Below are positions 1 to 14,510 of a stretch of 64,000 bases of DNA, piece by piece. Position numbers and translations under genes: made by a program. The stretch's first letter is position 1. Every line of letters begins with the position of its first letter. The notes beneath the pieces are model-generated. The model made no database searches, had not been told where the DNA came from, and saw only the letters and a list, made by a program, of their open reading frames with translations. The stretch comes from Xestospongia muta (Eukaryota > Porifera > Demospongiae > Haplosclerida > Petrosiidae), in assembly GCA_963693285.1 (NCBI GenBank), contig OY848918.1:20657484-20721483 (forward strand). Reading direction: 5' to 3'.

Positions 1-2059
<2,059 letters not shown>

Positions 2060-2060
<1 letters not shown>

Positions 2061-2639
2061 AAATGAACTTAATTCACAAGCCATAAATAGAATGATAGAT
2101 CTTAGTTTTTAAATGGAACAACCATCCAATCATATATTGTGTGAAAATTACTATACAGGTGGTCAACAAGTGAAAGATTATTTAAACAGAAAGATAATAT
2201 CTGCCCTCTTATATTATTACATGTTGATACCTGGAATTTAAGTTGAAATGCTAAGGAATCTGCTAATAACTAAACCACTTGATCTTGTATTATGACAATC
2301 ATAATGTTTGGACTAATGATGACTAATCTCTTGAACAGGATGGTCTATTCATTTTGATTTGTATAAACTATCATTTGTAGAAAGTCTCCTGTTTCAGATA
2401 AGGTTGACATTGAACCATTATCAATAAGTGATTATAACAATGTTTTATATAGTAAACAGATATGATATAATATATGACAATGAATAGGTACTGTATTAAT
2501 GGATAAATGATGATTAAAATGTGTTAATTTGGAGTGTCAAGTTACACTTTATTATGGATATGAGAATGTCTAGTAAGATGACTATACATAGGGTCTCTCT
2601 TCACTATAAATACGACAATGATAATTATGAATTATCAGA

Positions 2640-2640
<1 letters not shown>
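2060..2640. other. AT-rich spacer without recognisable features
   Basis: No gene or RNA is recognisable. The stretch at 2,205-2,310 (ttacatgttgatacctgg.. to ..tattatgacaatcat..) is a diverged copy of one at 7,920-8,030, so it belongs to the local repeat background. Confidence 0.5.
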
Positions 2641-3356
<716 letters not shown>

Positions 3357-3695
3357 CTATATTCATTTTCATCTGCTTCTCTTCATGGTCTTGTCATTGC
3401 TTTATCTATCTCTCAGTCACCATAATAACATGCCTTGTTAATTATGTAACAATTAAATTACAATTTAAAAAAAAATTATTAAATATAAGGATGTGTCAGC
3501 TAGCATCTAGAACATTTATCCAAAGCTAACATCACTGTTTGGTTTAAGGTTTTAGGCTCCAACCAGGATTTATCATCTATTAAGAATAACTAGTGGGCAC
3601 TGTTTTAATTTATGATGAGTTAATGGCATTTATATAAACATAATTATTAACATCTTTTCTACTGAACTACAAGCCTACAAATATTAAACTACATT

Positions 3696-3807
3696 GTAGT
3701 CAGTTTGTACATATACAAAGCATGTAGTCAGTTTGTACATATACAAAGCATGTAGTCAGTTTGTACATATACAAAGCATGTAGTCGGTTTGTACATATAC
3801 AAAGCAT
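3696..3807 (+). repeat. 28-bp minisatellite, 4 copies
   Basis: Four head-to-tail copies of a 28-bp unit beginning gtagtcagtttgtacatata and ending caaagcat. One copy has a single change (gtcggt). Each unit contains the near-palindrome tttgtacatatacaaa. The second segmental copy has six units at the same place. Confidence 0.95.
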
Positions 3808-4139
3808 CGACATATTAATATTCCTGGAATAAATACATACATACATTGACTTCAATGGCTTGAACATTGAATGAATCTCATAGTATGTACTTGTAGCCTA
3901 CAACAGAATGTGCATATTCCAGGTATACATATGTCCATGTATATCCACACTTCTAATTTCAAAGACAAAATGGATCAAGTTAATATTTTATGCAATATAC
4001 TATTTTATGGAATTAAAATAACTTTATTAAATTGATTAACAAATAAATTATTATAGGATGATTTCTTAAATTATGTAATTTCATATACTACAAAGATACT
4101 TAGCAATGTTGCCATCATGGCAAAAACTGACTTTTGTAG

Positions 4140-4312
4140 TAACTGACTTCAGAGTTCCTAATGAAATGACCTATAAACTTTTAGTAGTTTTCCAAATGAC
4201 TGCTATACATATATATAGTCTACCAGATCCTGAGGATCTGGTAGACTATATGTATAGTGGTCATTTGAAAAACTACTGAAAGTTGATAGGTCACTTGGTT
4301 AGAACAAGTAGA
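4140..4312. mobile_element. Fold-back MITE
   Basis: Long imperfect inverted repeat. The left arm (~4,168-4,230, ending agtctaccagatcc) and right arm (4,234-4,294, starting ggatctggtagact) are separated by only three bases. Outer parts still match imperfectly (aggtcatttcattaggaac against aggtcacttggttagaac). No coding capacity. It could fold into a ~60-bp hairpin. The counterpart in unit 2 lies at ~37,775-37,945. Confidence 0.7.
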
Positions 4313-4530
4313 CCTTGCTATATGTGAGACTACAATCAGCTTCAAACATGATATATACAATAGTATTCAAGGGTGCTTCTTGGTGTAACTCGATTGATGA
4401 TGTAACAATCACCATGTGTCATAGAGTTATTAATGTTAGGTTTGGTTTAGAGTTTAGGTGATGTCATCATATATAATTACGTCACTACATGCATATATTC
4501 AGTAATTTTACTAAATAAATTTGTATACAG

Positions 4531-4748
4531 GTTTCTGGCAAGGGTATAGCATCTGGTACTTTCAAGGTTTTAGTTTCCGGTGAAAAAATTCAGGTTGACT
4601 TTTCTTACAAACCTGGACAAAGCTGTCCCTTACATATAAAAAGTTGAGCTCTGGTCCTTATGTTGTTCAGGTCACTAATGGACCTTACATTGAAGGTATG
4701 ACAGCTAACTGCACTTTCCAAGTTGTTGATCCACAACGGAAATTATGA
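4531..4748 (+). pseudogene. Frameshifted copy of an orphan ~73-codon terminal exon
   Basis: Follows an acceptor-like ..tttgtatacag. It matches the open terminal exon at 38,164-38,382, but one base is missing in the stretch ggacaaagctgtccc, which brings a stop a few codons later. Downstream codons (GPYVVQVTNGPYIEGMT, ending RKL then stop) are preserved in the other frame. No upstream exon is found. The product family is not recognised; the pattern of alternating hydrophobic strands suggests a small beta-sandwich. Confidence 0.55.
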
Positions 4749-4979
4749 GCTATGTTGCCAAACTTGAAAAAGGTAAAGATTAAAAGTACAAATACAGACT
4801 AAATTTTTGCTGCTATGATTATTTTTTTGGTTTCCTTTATTGTATAGGTCATTATTTTATATTAAGTACTTGTTAAAAATGATTTTTGATTAAGTTAACA
4901 TTAATAACCTTTAATAATCTCAAAATTGTGACAAAAATTAAATATCTTAATTATCTTAATAACTGTTAATTGAGTTTTA

Positions 4980-5953
4980 TACTTCGTTAATTATGATTAA
5001 ATATATCACTTTCTGATGGTCAGCTGTAATTATCAAAAGTATATTGAAAACTGTGTGTAATTGTCATCACTAGAGAATTGATGAGCTGTTGCCATGTATC
5101 TCTAGTTAAGTAATCTAGATTGCTTAATTTAATCTAATGAGCTAATAACCTTTCAGATGAAATTAAAAAAATCAAAATTATAAAAGTTTCTTAAAAGTAA
5201 ATTTTGATAGTCTAATGCTTGGCTTATAATTACCTGTAACTTTGTTTTATAGTTGTCAATAATGGGAGAAGGAACAGCATTTATGACATTCTCCTGTTAA
5301 CAGCCTGTAACATACATGATTGATTTAAGTGAGAACAACTGTTGTAGTTATAAAAGATATTACCTAGGTTCACTGTTTGTACTACATATAAAAACATGCC
5401 ATTAAAGGGCAGCTTTGCTATTTGAAATCTATCACCTTTTTTCACTGACAAACTCATTTGCGGTTGTTGCTTCGTTAATTATGAGTATAATCTATCACTT
5501 TCTGATGGCTAGCTGTAATTATCAAAAATATATTGGAAGCTGTGTGCAATTGTCATCACTTGTGAATTGACTAGGTGTTGCCGTGTATCTCTAGTAAGTA
5601 CTGTATATTGCTAAATTTTATCTTTTTGCACAGCAGATATGAAATCCAACGAAAGAAAAAAAAGAAGCTGTTGTTTTATTGAGTTATTAAGCTGCAGTAA
5701 CTATCAATATTGTATAGGATGACAGTAGCTGTTGCCCTGTCTATTGCCTTCTCCTGTTTTATTCTAAGTATATCTGTACAGATGATATCTAAAAATGCAG
5801 AAATTCTAATATAACTAGATTCTTAACTGTTATATTTTGAAATGATCTGTTTTGGTCATTTTAACATTACAGTCTTAAATGTTGTATAATGGTTATAAAC
5901 ACTCTCTCTCCCTCTCTCTCTCCCTCCCTCTCTCTCTCTCTCTTTCTCTCTCT

Positions 5954-6011
<58 letters not shown>

Positions 6012-7302
6012 CAATTGTTTTAGACATTTATTTCATTTATTATATTTATTGTACAGACTTGCGAACACATCAATTTAAGAAATCTAGTAATTAAATAAGG
6101 TTAATTTTATTATTTTAATTATTAAAATAATGATCCTTTTTCAGATTTAATATTTTACCTTCTTCTGTAAATTTGTTTTACAATTTTCAATAATGGACAA
6201 GGGATAGTATTTATGACATTCTCCTGTAAACTACCTATAACATTCATGATTGATGTAAGGGAGAACAGGTGTTCCAGTATCTAGTTTCACTGTCTGCACT
6301 GCATATATGAACATGTCCATTAGAGGACAGGTTTGTCTGCAACTTAGGAATTTTATCACCTTCTCTTGCTGACAGGCTGATTTGCACATATTCCCTTTTT
6401 AATTAAAGATTGAAATCTATCACTTTCTGATGGCCACCTGTAATCTCCAACAGTATATTGGTGGATATTATCTAGCTGTTTGTCAGCTGTTTGCAATTGT
6501 CAACACTAGAGAATTGACTAGCTGTTACCTTGTATATCTAGTTAAGTAATTGATATTGCTTAATTTTACCTTTTTGCACACATGATATCAACATACAATG
6601 AAAGGGCAGCTGTTGTCTTATTGAGTTAAGCAGTTTTAACTATCAATGAATGTATATAGTAGGGCAGGAGCTAGGGGAGCAGTTACATTGTCTACAACTT
6701 TTGATTGCATTATAGGTATTCAGTAATGGTTGATATTTGTTTACTTTATTTTTTATGCAGATAGAAAAACATGTAGAAATATTAACATAACTAAATTTCT
6801 CTGCTTGAGTAATATTCTTAGTTAACAAAATCTTTTAACGTTCATTTAATTTGAGGAAAGGTAACTTAATTAAATGTCATAAGGTGTTATAAGATCATTA
6901 TCTCACTATCTTTCTCTTATCTGTTGATGAAGCAATAGAAGATATGTAATAAATAAAAAAATATCAAAATAACAAATGATAATTATTATAATATAGTAAA
7001 CAGAGCAGATTATTATCAGAATTTACATCTAAGAAACCTTCATAAGTTTGATTTTCATTTCTTTTGAAAGATTATTAGCTCATTCCATTAGATTAACAAG
7101 AGCCCTGAAATACCAACAACAAAGTCAATCATCATTTGCCGAGAGTCCATCAACAAGTGAAGACTTGGCGATAAAATTGGTGGAAATGCAAAAATGTAAG
7201 AAGGGTAGAAAGAGATTTCACACAGATGTCATAAAAAGGTGTTATAAGCTCATTATCTCACTATCTCTCTCTCTCTCTCTCTCTTTTGCTCTCTCTTTAT
7301 GC

Positions 7303-7357
<55 letters not shown>

Positions 7358-7950
7358 CTATCTCTCTCTATCTTTTTCTCTCTCTCTCTAGCAACTGTTT
7401 TAGAGTTTTATTTCATTTAAAGGTGATCAGTTAGTTACACTGTACTTATACAGACTTGCATACACATCATTTTGAGAAATCTAGTAAATAAATGAATTTT
7501 ATTTACTATAAAAAATATCAAAAAATGAGAGTTTTTAGTTTAATTAATTACCTCATTCTGTAAGTTTGTTTAGTAGTTGTCAATAATGAGAAAGGTAGAG
7601 TATTTATGACATTCTCCTGTTAACTACCTATAACATTCATGATTGATATAACAGAGAACAGCTGTTGTAATTACAAAAGATATTACCTAGTTTCACTGTT
7701 TGCATTGTATATCAACATGCCATTAAAAGACAGCTTTGCCATTTGGGAAATCTATCACCTTCTCCTGGTGACTAGCTGATCTGCAACTGTTCCCTTTTGA
7801 ATTTAAGATTGAAATCTATCACCTTCTAATGGCCACCTGTAATTACCAACAGTATATTAAAGGATACTATCTATCTGTTTGCAATTATCAACACTAGAGA
7901 ATTGGCTAGCTGTTGCCTTGAATATTATTACATGTTGATACATGAATTTT
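4980..7950 (+). repeat. Array of R1 repeat copies, direct orientation
   Basis: At least three further R1 copies in plus orientation (about 4,980-6,090, 6,160-6,960 and 6,980-7,490) plus a partial one (7,540-7,930). CT tracts sit at 5,905-6,010 and 7,259-7,390. Phrases such as gacattctcctgttaac and ctatcaccttctgatggcc recur in the same order in each copy. Apart from one ORF fragment near 7,080 no coding sequence is seen. Confidence 0.6.
7081..7252 (+). pseudogene. Short coding-like fragment inside repeat R1
   Basis: About 57 codons upstream of a CT tract read RALKYQQQSQSS..., then SPSTSEDLAIKLVEMQ and CKKGRKRFHTDVIKRCYKL, after which the frame enters the microsatellite. The basic GRKRF followed by an amphipathic helix resembles the N-terminal part of some THAP/P-element-type transposases, but the match is by impression only. 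The second copy (40,751-40,905) keeps the frame with a few replacements and has an extra base upstream. Probably a residue of the element that spread R1. Confidence 0.3.
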
Positions 7951-8382
7951 TAAAAGAAAGGCTAAGTCATCTGCTAATAAATAACTAAACCAGATGTTCT
8001 TGTATTATGACAATCAGGCATGTTATAAGGTTTGGAGATCTCAGCCTATATCTCTTTTCTGTACTTAGATCAGGTGTTGAACCAAACTGTTATGACTCAG
8101 TATAATAACCTGTAAATCAGGATTGACGTCTGTTTTACTGGCTTATTATATTGTCACATATTCTCTGCTGCATAACTTCACAATATGCATCTTGCGATGT
8201 TCTGGCTTAGTTAGGTATTTTAATGTTATTATGTTAGTTTTATTAAAAACTTTTTTAACAAGTGCACAATAAAAATGAAGGTCTATAAAATAAGGAAAAT
8301 GAAAAAAAAATCAAAAATTTAGCCTCTATTTGTAATTTTTTGTATTCCTCTTATCACGGTTTAGTATCATAGCTTACTACTA

Positions 8383-8597
8383 TTATTTCCTTGAATCAAT
8401 TAATTTAAATGTGGACTTAGCGCTTGCATTTTCAGCATAAGGTCCACTAACTATCACAACTGTATAAGGACCTTCATTCAACTTTTTGAAATTAAAGGAA
8501 GGCATTTGTCTTTCTCCATACGTAAAATCAACCTGAATTACCTTATTTTGAAATTGTCATTTTAAAAGTACCAGATGTTGAACCATGGTTTTGTTGT
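8383..8597 (-). pseudogene. Opposite-strand paralogue of the orphan terminal exon (broken)
   Basis: Read on the minus strand, it contains GTFK, IQVDFTYGERQMPSF, KKLNEGPYTVVIVSGPY and STFKLIDSRK then stop. It aligns along its length with the plus-strand exon at 4,531/38,164 (IQVDFSY, KKLSSGPY, TFQVVD). A shift near the IQVDF motif breaks the frame here; the unit 2 copy (42,000-42,213) instead has an in-frame TGA at the same spot. A mini-exon ending in a consensus donor, with a short hydrophobic start (MPLLVLL, 8,787-8,808 minus), lies upstream and might have encoded a signal peptide; this is speculative. Confidence 0.5.
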
Positions 8598-8989
8598 CTT
8601 TGAATGATAAAGAATTTTAAATTACTCCTCCAAAAGTACAATCAGAAGAAAAGGGTAAGTGTTATAGTTACAATTGATGTAAATCTCTCATGTAGTAAAT
8701 ATTGTGCCAAAAATAAAAGAGAAGTTATTTTCTCAGTAAAAGAGAGTAATGGACAAGAGAAATAAGGAGTGGTAGTGACCACTTACCTAGTAATACTAAA
8801 AGAGGCATATTAGGTGCATGAGTGTAGTACTTAATAGCATTGTTTGTTTAGTTGATTATCAATTTTTACATATTGGAGTTACAAGTTGGAAAGAGGTATG
8901 TGAAAACATAACATACATTACTTAACTAGGAAACGGTACCTAGCCTCCTAGCGTTGACAATGGCATACAGTTAGCAAACATCTAGAGAG

Positions 8990-9669
8990 CTTTCCTCCAA
9001 TTTACTGTTAATATTTACAGCTGGCCCTCAGAAAGTGACAGATTTCATTCTGAAATTAAAGTGATAACAACCACAGTTGAATGACATTAACAAAAGAAGG
9101 TGATAAATTTCCTTTTAGGCAACAGCTGCACTCTAATGGCATGTTGATGCATGTAGTACAAACAGGAGGACTACATGATATCTTTTATAACTATATACAA
9201 TAGCTGCTGTTCCATTAGGACAATTATGAATGTTATATACGGATTGAAATCAGTAAACAGGAGAATGTGATAACTTCCTAAATAACCCAGACAAAAGCTG
9301 TCCCTGCTTTCATTATGAAATAACTATAAAGTAAACTTACTATTTATTATTATGTACTCTTTTAGCTTGATTTCTCTAATAGACAGTATTAAAAGTATTC
9401 ATCAAATTCGATTAATAGTTATTGAGATATTATAATTATAGTCATTGATTTTAATAAAAAACATTTTCATTAAATTAATTTTGTGGTTTGTAAATTTAGA
9501 TTAAATAATTGCATGATAACTGCATTAACAGTGAAAATCAAAGTCATAAATGTTTATTAATTGCAAATTTTGATAACCTTCTAGTCTGTTTACTATATAT
9601 TATAACTTGTAATTTTGATAACTTCTATAATTTTTATATATTTTCAGTTGCTTTAAGCAACAGATAAAT

Positions 9670-9713
<44 letters not shown>

Positions 9714-10300
9714 ACAACCCCTTTTTCACAAGAACTAATTAAGGTTCCTCAATTTAAATAAAACTGAAGAGGTGTTGTGAACATAAAATTGATCAATCAC
9801 AGGAATCTACTTATGTTAATAATTGTTTCTACATATTATACTATCTACATAGTGGGAGTAAAATAAAGAAATATCCATTGCTGATATATATATATAATTA
9901 GAATAAAACTAAAGAAAGCTATAGACATGGTAATAGTTGCTCTAGCATCTGTCAAGTTATATTGTTCATAATTACAACTAGTCAATCAAGATTATACAAT
10001 TGACTTACTGATTAGGTAAGACAATCACTATAACTGAATGCAAACAAGGTAAATAGGCAATATAGATTACATCAAAGTTGCCCAGACTCCTAGTATTGAC
10101 AATAGCACATAGTTAAAAAATGCTAATCAATTGCCCTCCTGTGTGAACCAATTAATTAGAGAGAGCCAACTTGATAGATTTCAATTTTAAATTTTAGAGG
10201 CAAAAGCTACCTTCCTTTGCTTTGTACGAAAATGACAGTGGCCATCAGGAGAAAATAATATTTCTTAAGTACGAACTGTAACATTTTTCATCTAATATAT
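8990..10300 (-). repeat. R1 copies in inverted orientation with (GA)n
   Basis: Reverse-complement versions of the R1 phrases (..ggccctcagaaagtgacag.., ..ttgacaatggcatacag.., ..cctagtattgacaatagc..) occur twice. A GA tract at 9,671-9,710 takes the place of CT. With the direct copies to the left, this forms a loose, large inverted arrangement centred near 8 kb. Confidence 0.6.
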
Positions 10301-10764
10301 TAATACCTGGAATTTAAACAGATAAATTAAGTGAAGAGCTTATCTTTCATTATGACAATGAGCCATAATATAAGTAGTTAATTTTCATACTTCTAAATTA
10401 CTGTTGAACTAGAATTGTTTTTATGCCACAACATAATAGACATGTATCTTATGAGTAATTCTGCAAGTCACTCTGCTGTCATGAAATTCCTTAACTGATG
10501 TCAATGTGATGGAGATAAATCTATCAATCTCCATCAATACACTTTTTTATTTTTTCATTACTTGCATTTGATATAGTAATTTAGGGTTATTATTAATGAT
10601 AACTTTATTTAAAACTTTTTTTTACAACTATATGATATAAAATAATGACCTATATATACAATAAGGGAACCAAAAAAGCTGTAAACTTTTAGTCTCTATT
10701 TGTACTGTTATTTATTACCTTTTTCAAATTTGCTATCACAGCTCTTTATTATTTCCTTGGATCA

Positions 10765-10850
10765 TGTTTAAAGGATCATGTCAAACATATTGTCAAAAGA
10801 TAAAGGTGTGATACATTATATTTTAATGTTTGTAAGCTTTCTTTATTTTA
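10765..10850 (+). pseudogene. Relic of a CARD exon 3' end
   Basis: The stretch taaaggatcatgtcaaaca is identical to codons in the CARD exon of gene A (near 27,973), and the following tgtcaaaagataaaggtg..atacatta.. matches the last codons, stop and 3' flank of that exon (28,067-28,110). About 80 bases in between are deleted. No usable frame remains. This relic shows that an older copy of the ANK-Roc-COR-CARD gene once ended here. Confidence 0.65.
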
Positions 10851-10854
10851 AAAT

Positions 10855-10921
10855 TTTGATGTAGCCAATTCTAAAAGAACAATTAATAATTACTTGTTCT
10901 TTTAGAATTGGCTACATCAAA
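10855..10921. repeat. Perfect 28-bp-arm hairpin
   Basis: Arms 10,855-10,882 and 10,894-10,921 are exact reverse complements (tttgatgtagccaattct.. against ..agaattggctacatcaaa) around an 11-nt loop. The right arm is homologous to single-copy 3' flank after the CARD exons (28,125-28,150, ..cagaattgtctacattgaag), so the palindrome arose by inverted duplication of that flank. Confidence 0.85.
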
Positions 10922-11339
10922 GTTTAAAAAAGAGTTTGCAACTATTCAAGTTACAAGCAAACATCCACTTTACATAGTTTATACATTATAAGATAGTCAT
11001 AATATATTAATATTTACTTTGTTATATTAAGTTAGTTAGTGAACTGTCTTGTATTTAATTAAATTCTTGGAAATGTAATTATTTCATGATTGCATAGACA
11101 TGATATATATTTTAAACAGATCTCATACATCGTGACATTATTCTTTCTCTGATGTATGTTAATCCTGTGATGTTTCTAAATGATTGAGTGCTTATCAATA
11201 TTTACTATTAAAATATCAAGGAGCTATTCGGAGCCCTACCCAATTTAATCGCAAAACAGGGAACCTCTTCTAGTACCAGGATATAATTTTCAACAACATA
11301 TATCTATCAAACTCTATTTCCAATGGCGTAGTTTTCTCA

Positions 11340-12730
11340 GTATGAGTGATCCAGATGCATTGCAGGAGATGATGGAGGACATTGATATCAACTACAGTGA
11401 TGATGATTTTGAAGGTACTGGTTATGTGGATGATGGATGACAAATTGTTTCAATAAAAATGAAAGTAGTATTACTTTTACTACACCTAACAGTTACTGCT
11501 ACTGTGTCTGTTGTTTCTACTCTAAACTTCAACTACTGCTGCTATTGGTCCAACTTCTACTACTACGTCTCCATTTCAAGACAATCTGGACTAACGAGCA
11601 ACAACTCTCAAGAAGATCCTGTTAATTATTTCAATCAACTATGGATAAACACAATAAGTAATGAAATATTACATCAAACAAACCTCTATAGTCAACATTA
11701 TATTAACTCTCATGATGATCATCTACAGCACCATCCTATACCTTGATTGCATGATTTTACTAAACATCAATTCATCCTAGGAGAGCTCTATAATTTTTTG
11801 ATAACATTAGTAATCATAATAAGTGTTGTCAGTATACCATCTATTCAAATATATTGGTGCACAAATTGGCCACTTATCAACGACTGCTCTCAAAAAGTAA
11901 TGTCCATCTGAAAATAAGTTTCTTCTTTTTCTAATTTCTTCATCTATCAGACAATGATAACTATACTTACTATGTACAAGTTGAATATGATCACTTATTA
12001 TAAATTTAACCAATTACTGCTCACCTGATTAGTCAGTTCCAATCATTATACACTCTGAACCAAAACAGTAGTAAAAGAGGAGAGGATATCAGTTCTAAGA
12101 GTTGCCTATCTTTTCTTAGTACCTCCACAAAAAGCCACACAAAAGAGGGACGAAGGGTTGGATACTTACTGATGCCAAAAGTGGCTACATGTTGAACTGG
12201 GACATCTACACTGGTCAATCTGAGTACTGAGATAGAGATTTACCACTGTCAACTCATGTTGTTCTTTACCTGATAGCTGACCTTCAAATTAAGGGGTATA
12301 ACTACACAAGTCCATACTTGTGTAGATGGCTAAATGAAACTGGTTCTGGAGTCTGTGGTACAGTCAAGCTAAGCAGAAAAGGAATACCTATTTAATCCAC
12401 AAGACAAAAAAGGTGAAATCACAACATACCATGATATATGCATACTTGGAGTTAAGTGGATGAACAAAAGAGTTATGGCTGCCTTTTGTACTATTGACGA
12501 TGACTCTATAGTCAAGTTTCAAAGACACACCAATACTACTCAAGAGGGAGTGGAGAGCATCCAGAAGCCAGCAATCATTTACCATTACAATACCTACATG
12601 GGAGGTGTTAACAAGGTGGATAATAAGTTACACACTGTGGACTTCCTCACTTTTGAAATGGTAGAAATAAACCTTTTTCCACTTGTTAGACATCATAAAT
12701 GTGTATATCATGTGCACAGAGTCTAACCTG
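11340..12730 (+). pseudogene. Fossil piggyBac transposase (relic 1)
   Basis: Starts with an acidic N-terminal stretch (EMMEDIDINYSDDDFEGTGY), then the piggyBac domain entry EDPVNYFNQLWINTISNEIL and HQTNLYSQHY (about 11,608-11,700). Later fragments include SIQIYW and, near 12,445-12,640, ILGVKWMNKRVMAAFCTIDD and YNTYMGGVNKVDN, the region holding the last catalytic Asp. At least four frame changes and several stops separate these blocks, so it is dead. It directly follows the CARD-exon relic and hairpin, as the other three fossils follow their CARD exons or relics. Confidence 0.75.
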
Positions 12731-12739
12731 GCTATCATC

Positions 12740-13760
12740 TCTCCCATATTGATTTCTTTCTACAGGTAGTACTCAACAATACACTCATAGTACCTACTGT
12801 ACCACAACATATCCCAGCCTGAGTAAGTGGTCAATTTTTCTTATACCTCAGCTTAATAAGGGGCTGTAAAGTATGCAGCAGAAGACAATCTGGTAACAGA
12901 AAACAAACCAACATCAAATGTAACATTATGTGATATTCATCTTTGTATATATCCTTGTTTTAAGAAGTATCATATGCTCAAAAACTATAAGAACATTCAT
13001 CCTATATGTTAGTTGAAGAAATTGTTTCACACACTTACAATTATTTATTTCTACATCATCATAACTGTTAATGTAGTCAGGTATAAGGTATACACAGGAC
13101 AATAAACATGTACACAATCAAACCCGCTCATTTTATGCAATACATACCTTTACACAAAGTATTATCTGCTGTTTCAATTACATTCTACCTACCTACCTTG
13201 TAATCAACTCAAATATCATAGTCAACTAAAGTTAAGTCAAACATGACGAGGTCAAAGTTAATTTTGACGCGTGCAATTCATTCAAGTCCAAACTCGTCTC
13301 TGAAAAGGGTAAATGAAGAGTATTTTTAAAGAACTTGTGAGTAAAAAACTTACCATTTGTACGAAGAGAATTGTAGGAAGGCTTGACCAACTTCAATCAT
13401 CACATTGCAATCCCCTCTTCACACAGCGGTTCGTGGTTGACCATATAAGCTATTTTTAGACTCTTACTATAAATAGAACAACTTCTATAAATAGAAAACG
13501 CAAGAACAGTTAAGTAGTTGATTTAATCAAATTTTATCCCACACCACGCCCTTAACGAGCAATTTTAGCATAACGGAGATAAAGGATTAATAACAATTAA
13601 TAACAACATATGATACAATACATCACTTACTAAATCATTAACTTAGTATTACCACAACCAGACACTTTATTTGCTCATTAGTCATAGATCATTTCTATCA
13701 TTCTAGCACCATCATAACTTCATGGACATCACTTCCTCTTCATCCTGCTCCTACCACTGA
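12740..13760. other. Post-piggyBac flank shared by several copies
   Basis: No gene is seen. The block 13,540-13,660 (ccacgcccttaacgagca.., ..taacaattaataacaacat..) recurs at 46,975-47,100 and, diverged, at 30,075-30,205, always just 3' of a piggyBac fossil. It therefore marks the right flank of an ancestral duplicated module. Confidence 0.5.
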
Positions 13761-14510
13761 CTGTCTTATTCAAACATCTAAATATCACCTGTCAAATGAC
13801 AAAGTAAAATTTTTTTTAAAGTATCCATTATGATAGATATAATATACAAATTTGTTACAGCTATTAAAACACCATTACTATTAACTTAATAATGTACATC
13901 ATTTTATGTAGAACTGATGTCTTGTTACAACTTTGAGTATCTAAGATCACATTTGAATGAACTACTGTTACATTGATACATGTGTCCTTTTTAATGAATG
14001 ATATTGATAGTGTACTGTAGGTGTATAAACATATTATAATAAATTAATGATATGACTCTTCATATATAAAGATCTATACAGCTATTGACCTAATTATAGT
14101 TAGAAGTAATGATAAATATATGGTTAATATGTGATTGTTGTGTAAAGATGATAATGTCAAAATAATTTTAAAAGAATGAGAATATTTTCTCTTATAATAT
14201 CCTCTATGTAACAAAGAATCTAATGAAGAATGTAATATTATGACACAATAATGACTATAGGCATTACTTTTATTGTTATCAAGTGGTAGACTTTACTAAG
14301 CAGATGTTGATCATATATGATCATATAGTGTACAGTACATACATAGTGTGAGTGTATATCTATTACATATAGTAGTAGTTAGTAGACAGACAGTATATTC
14401 TATCTTACTATAATTAGGTTACAGTTGATTTAGTTAGTAGAGTTTCCTCATTCCAATGTAGTAGTTATTACTATCTAACTATGTCAACTAATTTTTATTT
14501 TATGACATTG
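13760..14510 (+). other. Promoter-proximal block and 5' leader fragment (relic)
   Basis: 13,770-14,060 is the single-copy counterpart of a block found three times in unit 2 (47,215, 48,900 and 49,720). 14,326-14,490 (atagtgtacagtacatacat.. to ..ccaatgtagtag..) repeats the leader intron of gene A at 18,357-18,515. No coding exon follows here, so this looks like the stranded 5' part of a lost gene copy. Confidence 0.5.

Noticed and set aside
3696..3807. Regular 28-bp repeats resembling a CRISPR array
   Set aside because: Units are directly abutting with no unique spacers, no cas genes are present, and the host is evidently a eukaryote.
4199..4275. Strong hairpin as a microRNA precursor
   Set aside because: Arms extend about 60 bp with a 3-nt loop and further outer inverted similarity, which fits a fold-back MITE better. 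No evidence of processing is available.
6643..6828. 61-codon minus-strand frame repeated identically at 40,289-40,474
   Set aside because: Identity is explained by the segmental duplication. It runs antisense through repeat R1 and has no domain or splice signal.
11459..11625. Hydrophobic frame MKVVLLLLHLTVTATVSVV as a signal peptide protein
   Set aside because: It is an out-of-frame reading of the Ser/Thr-rich N-terminus of a piggyBac fossil. The meaningful frame gives NYFNQLW and HQTNLY.
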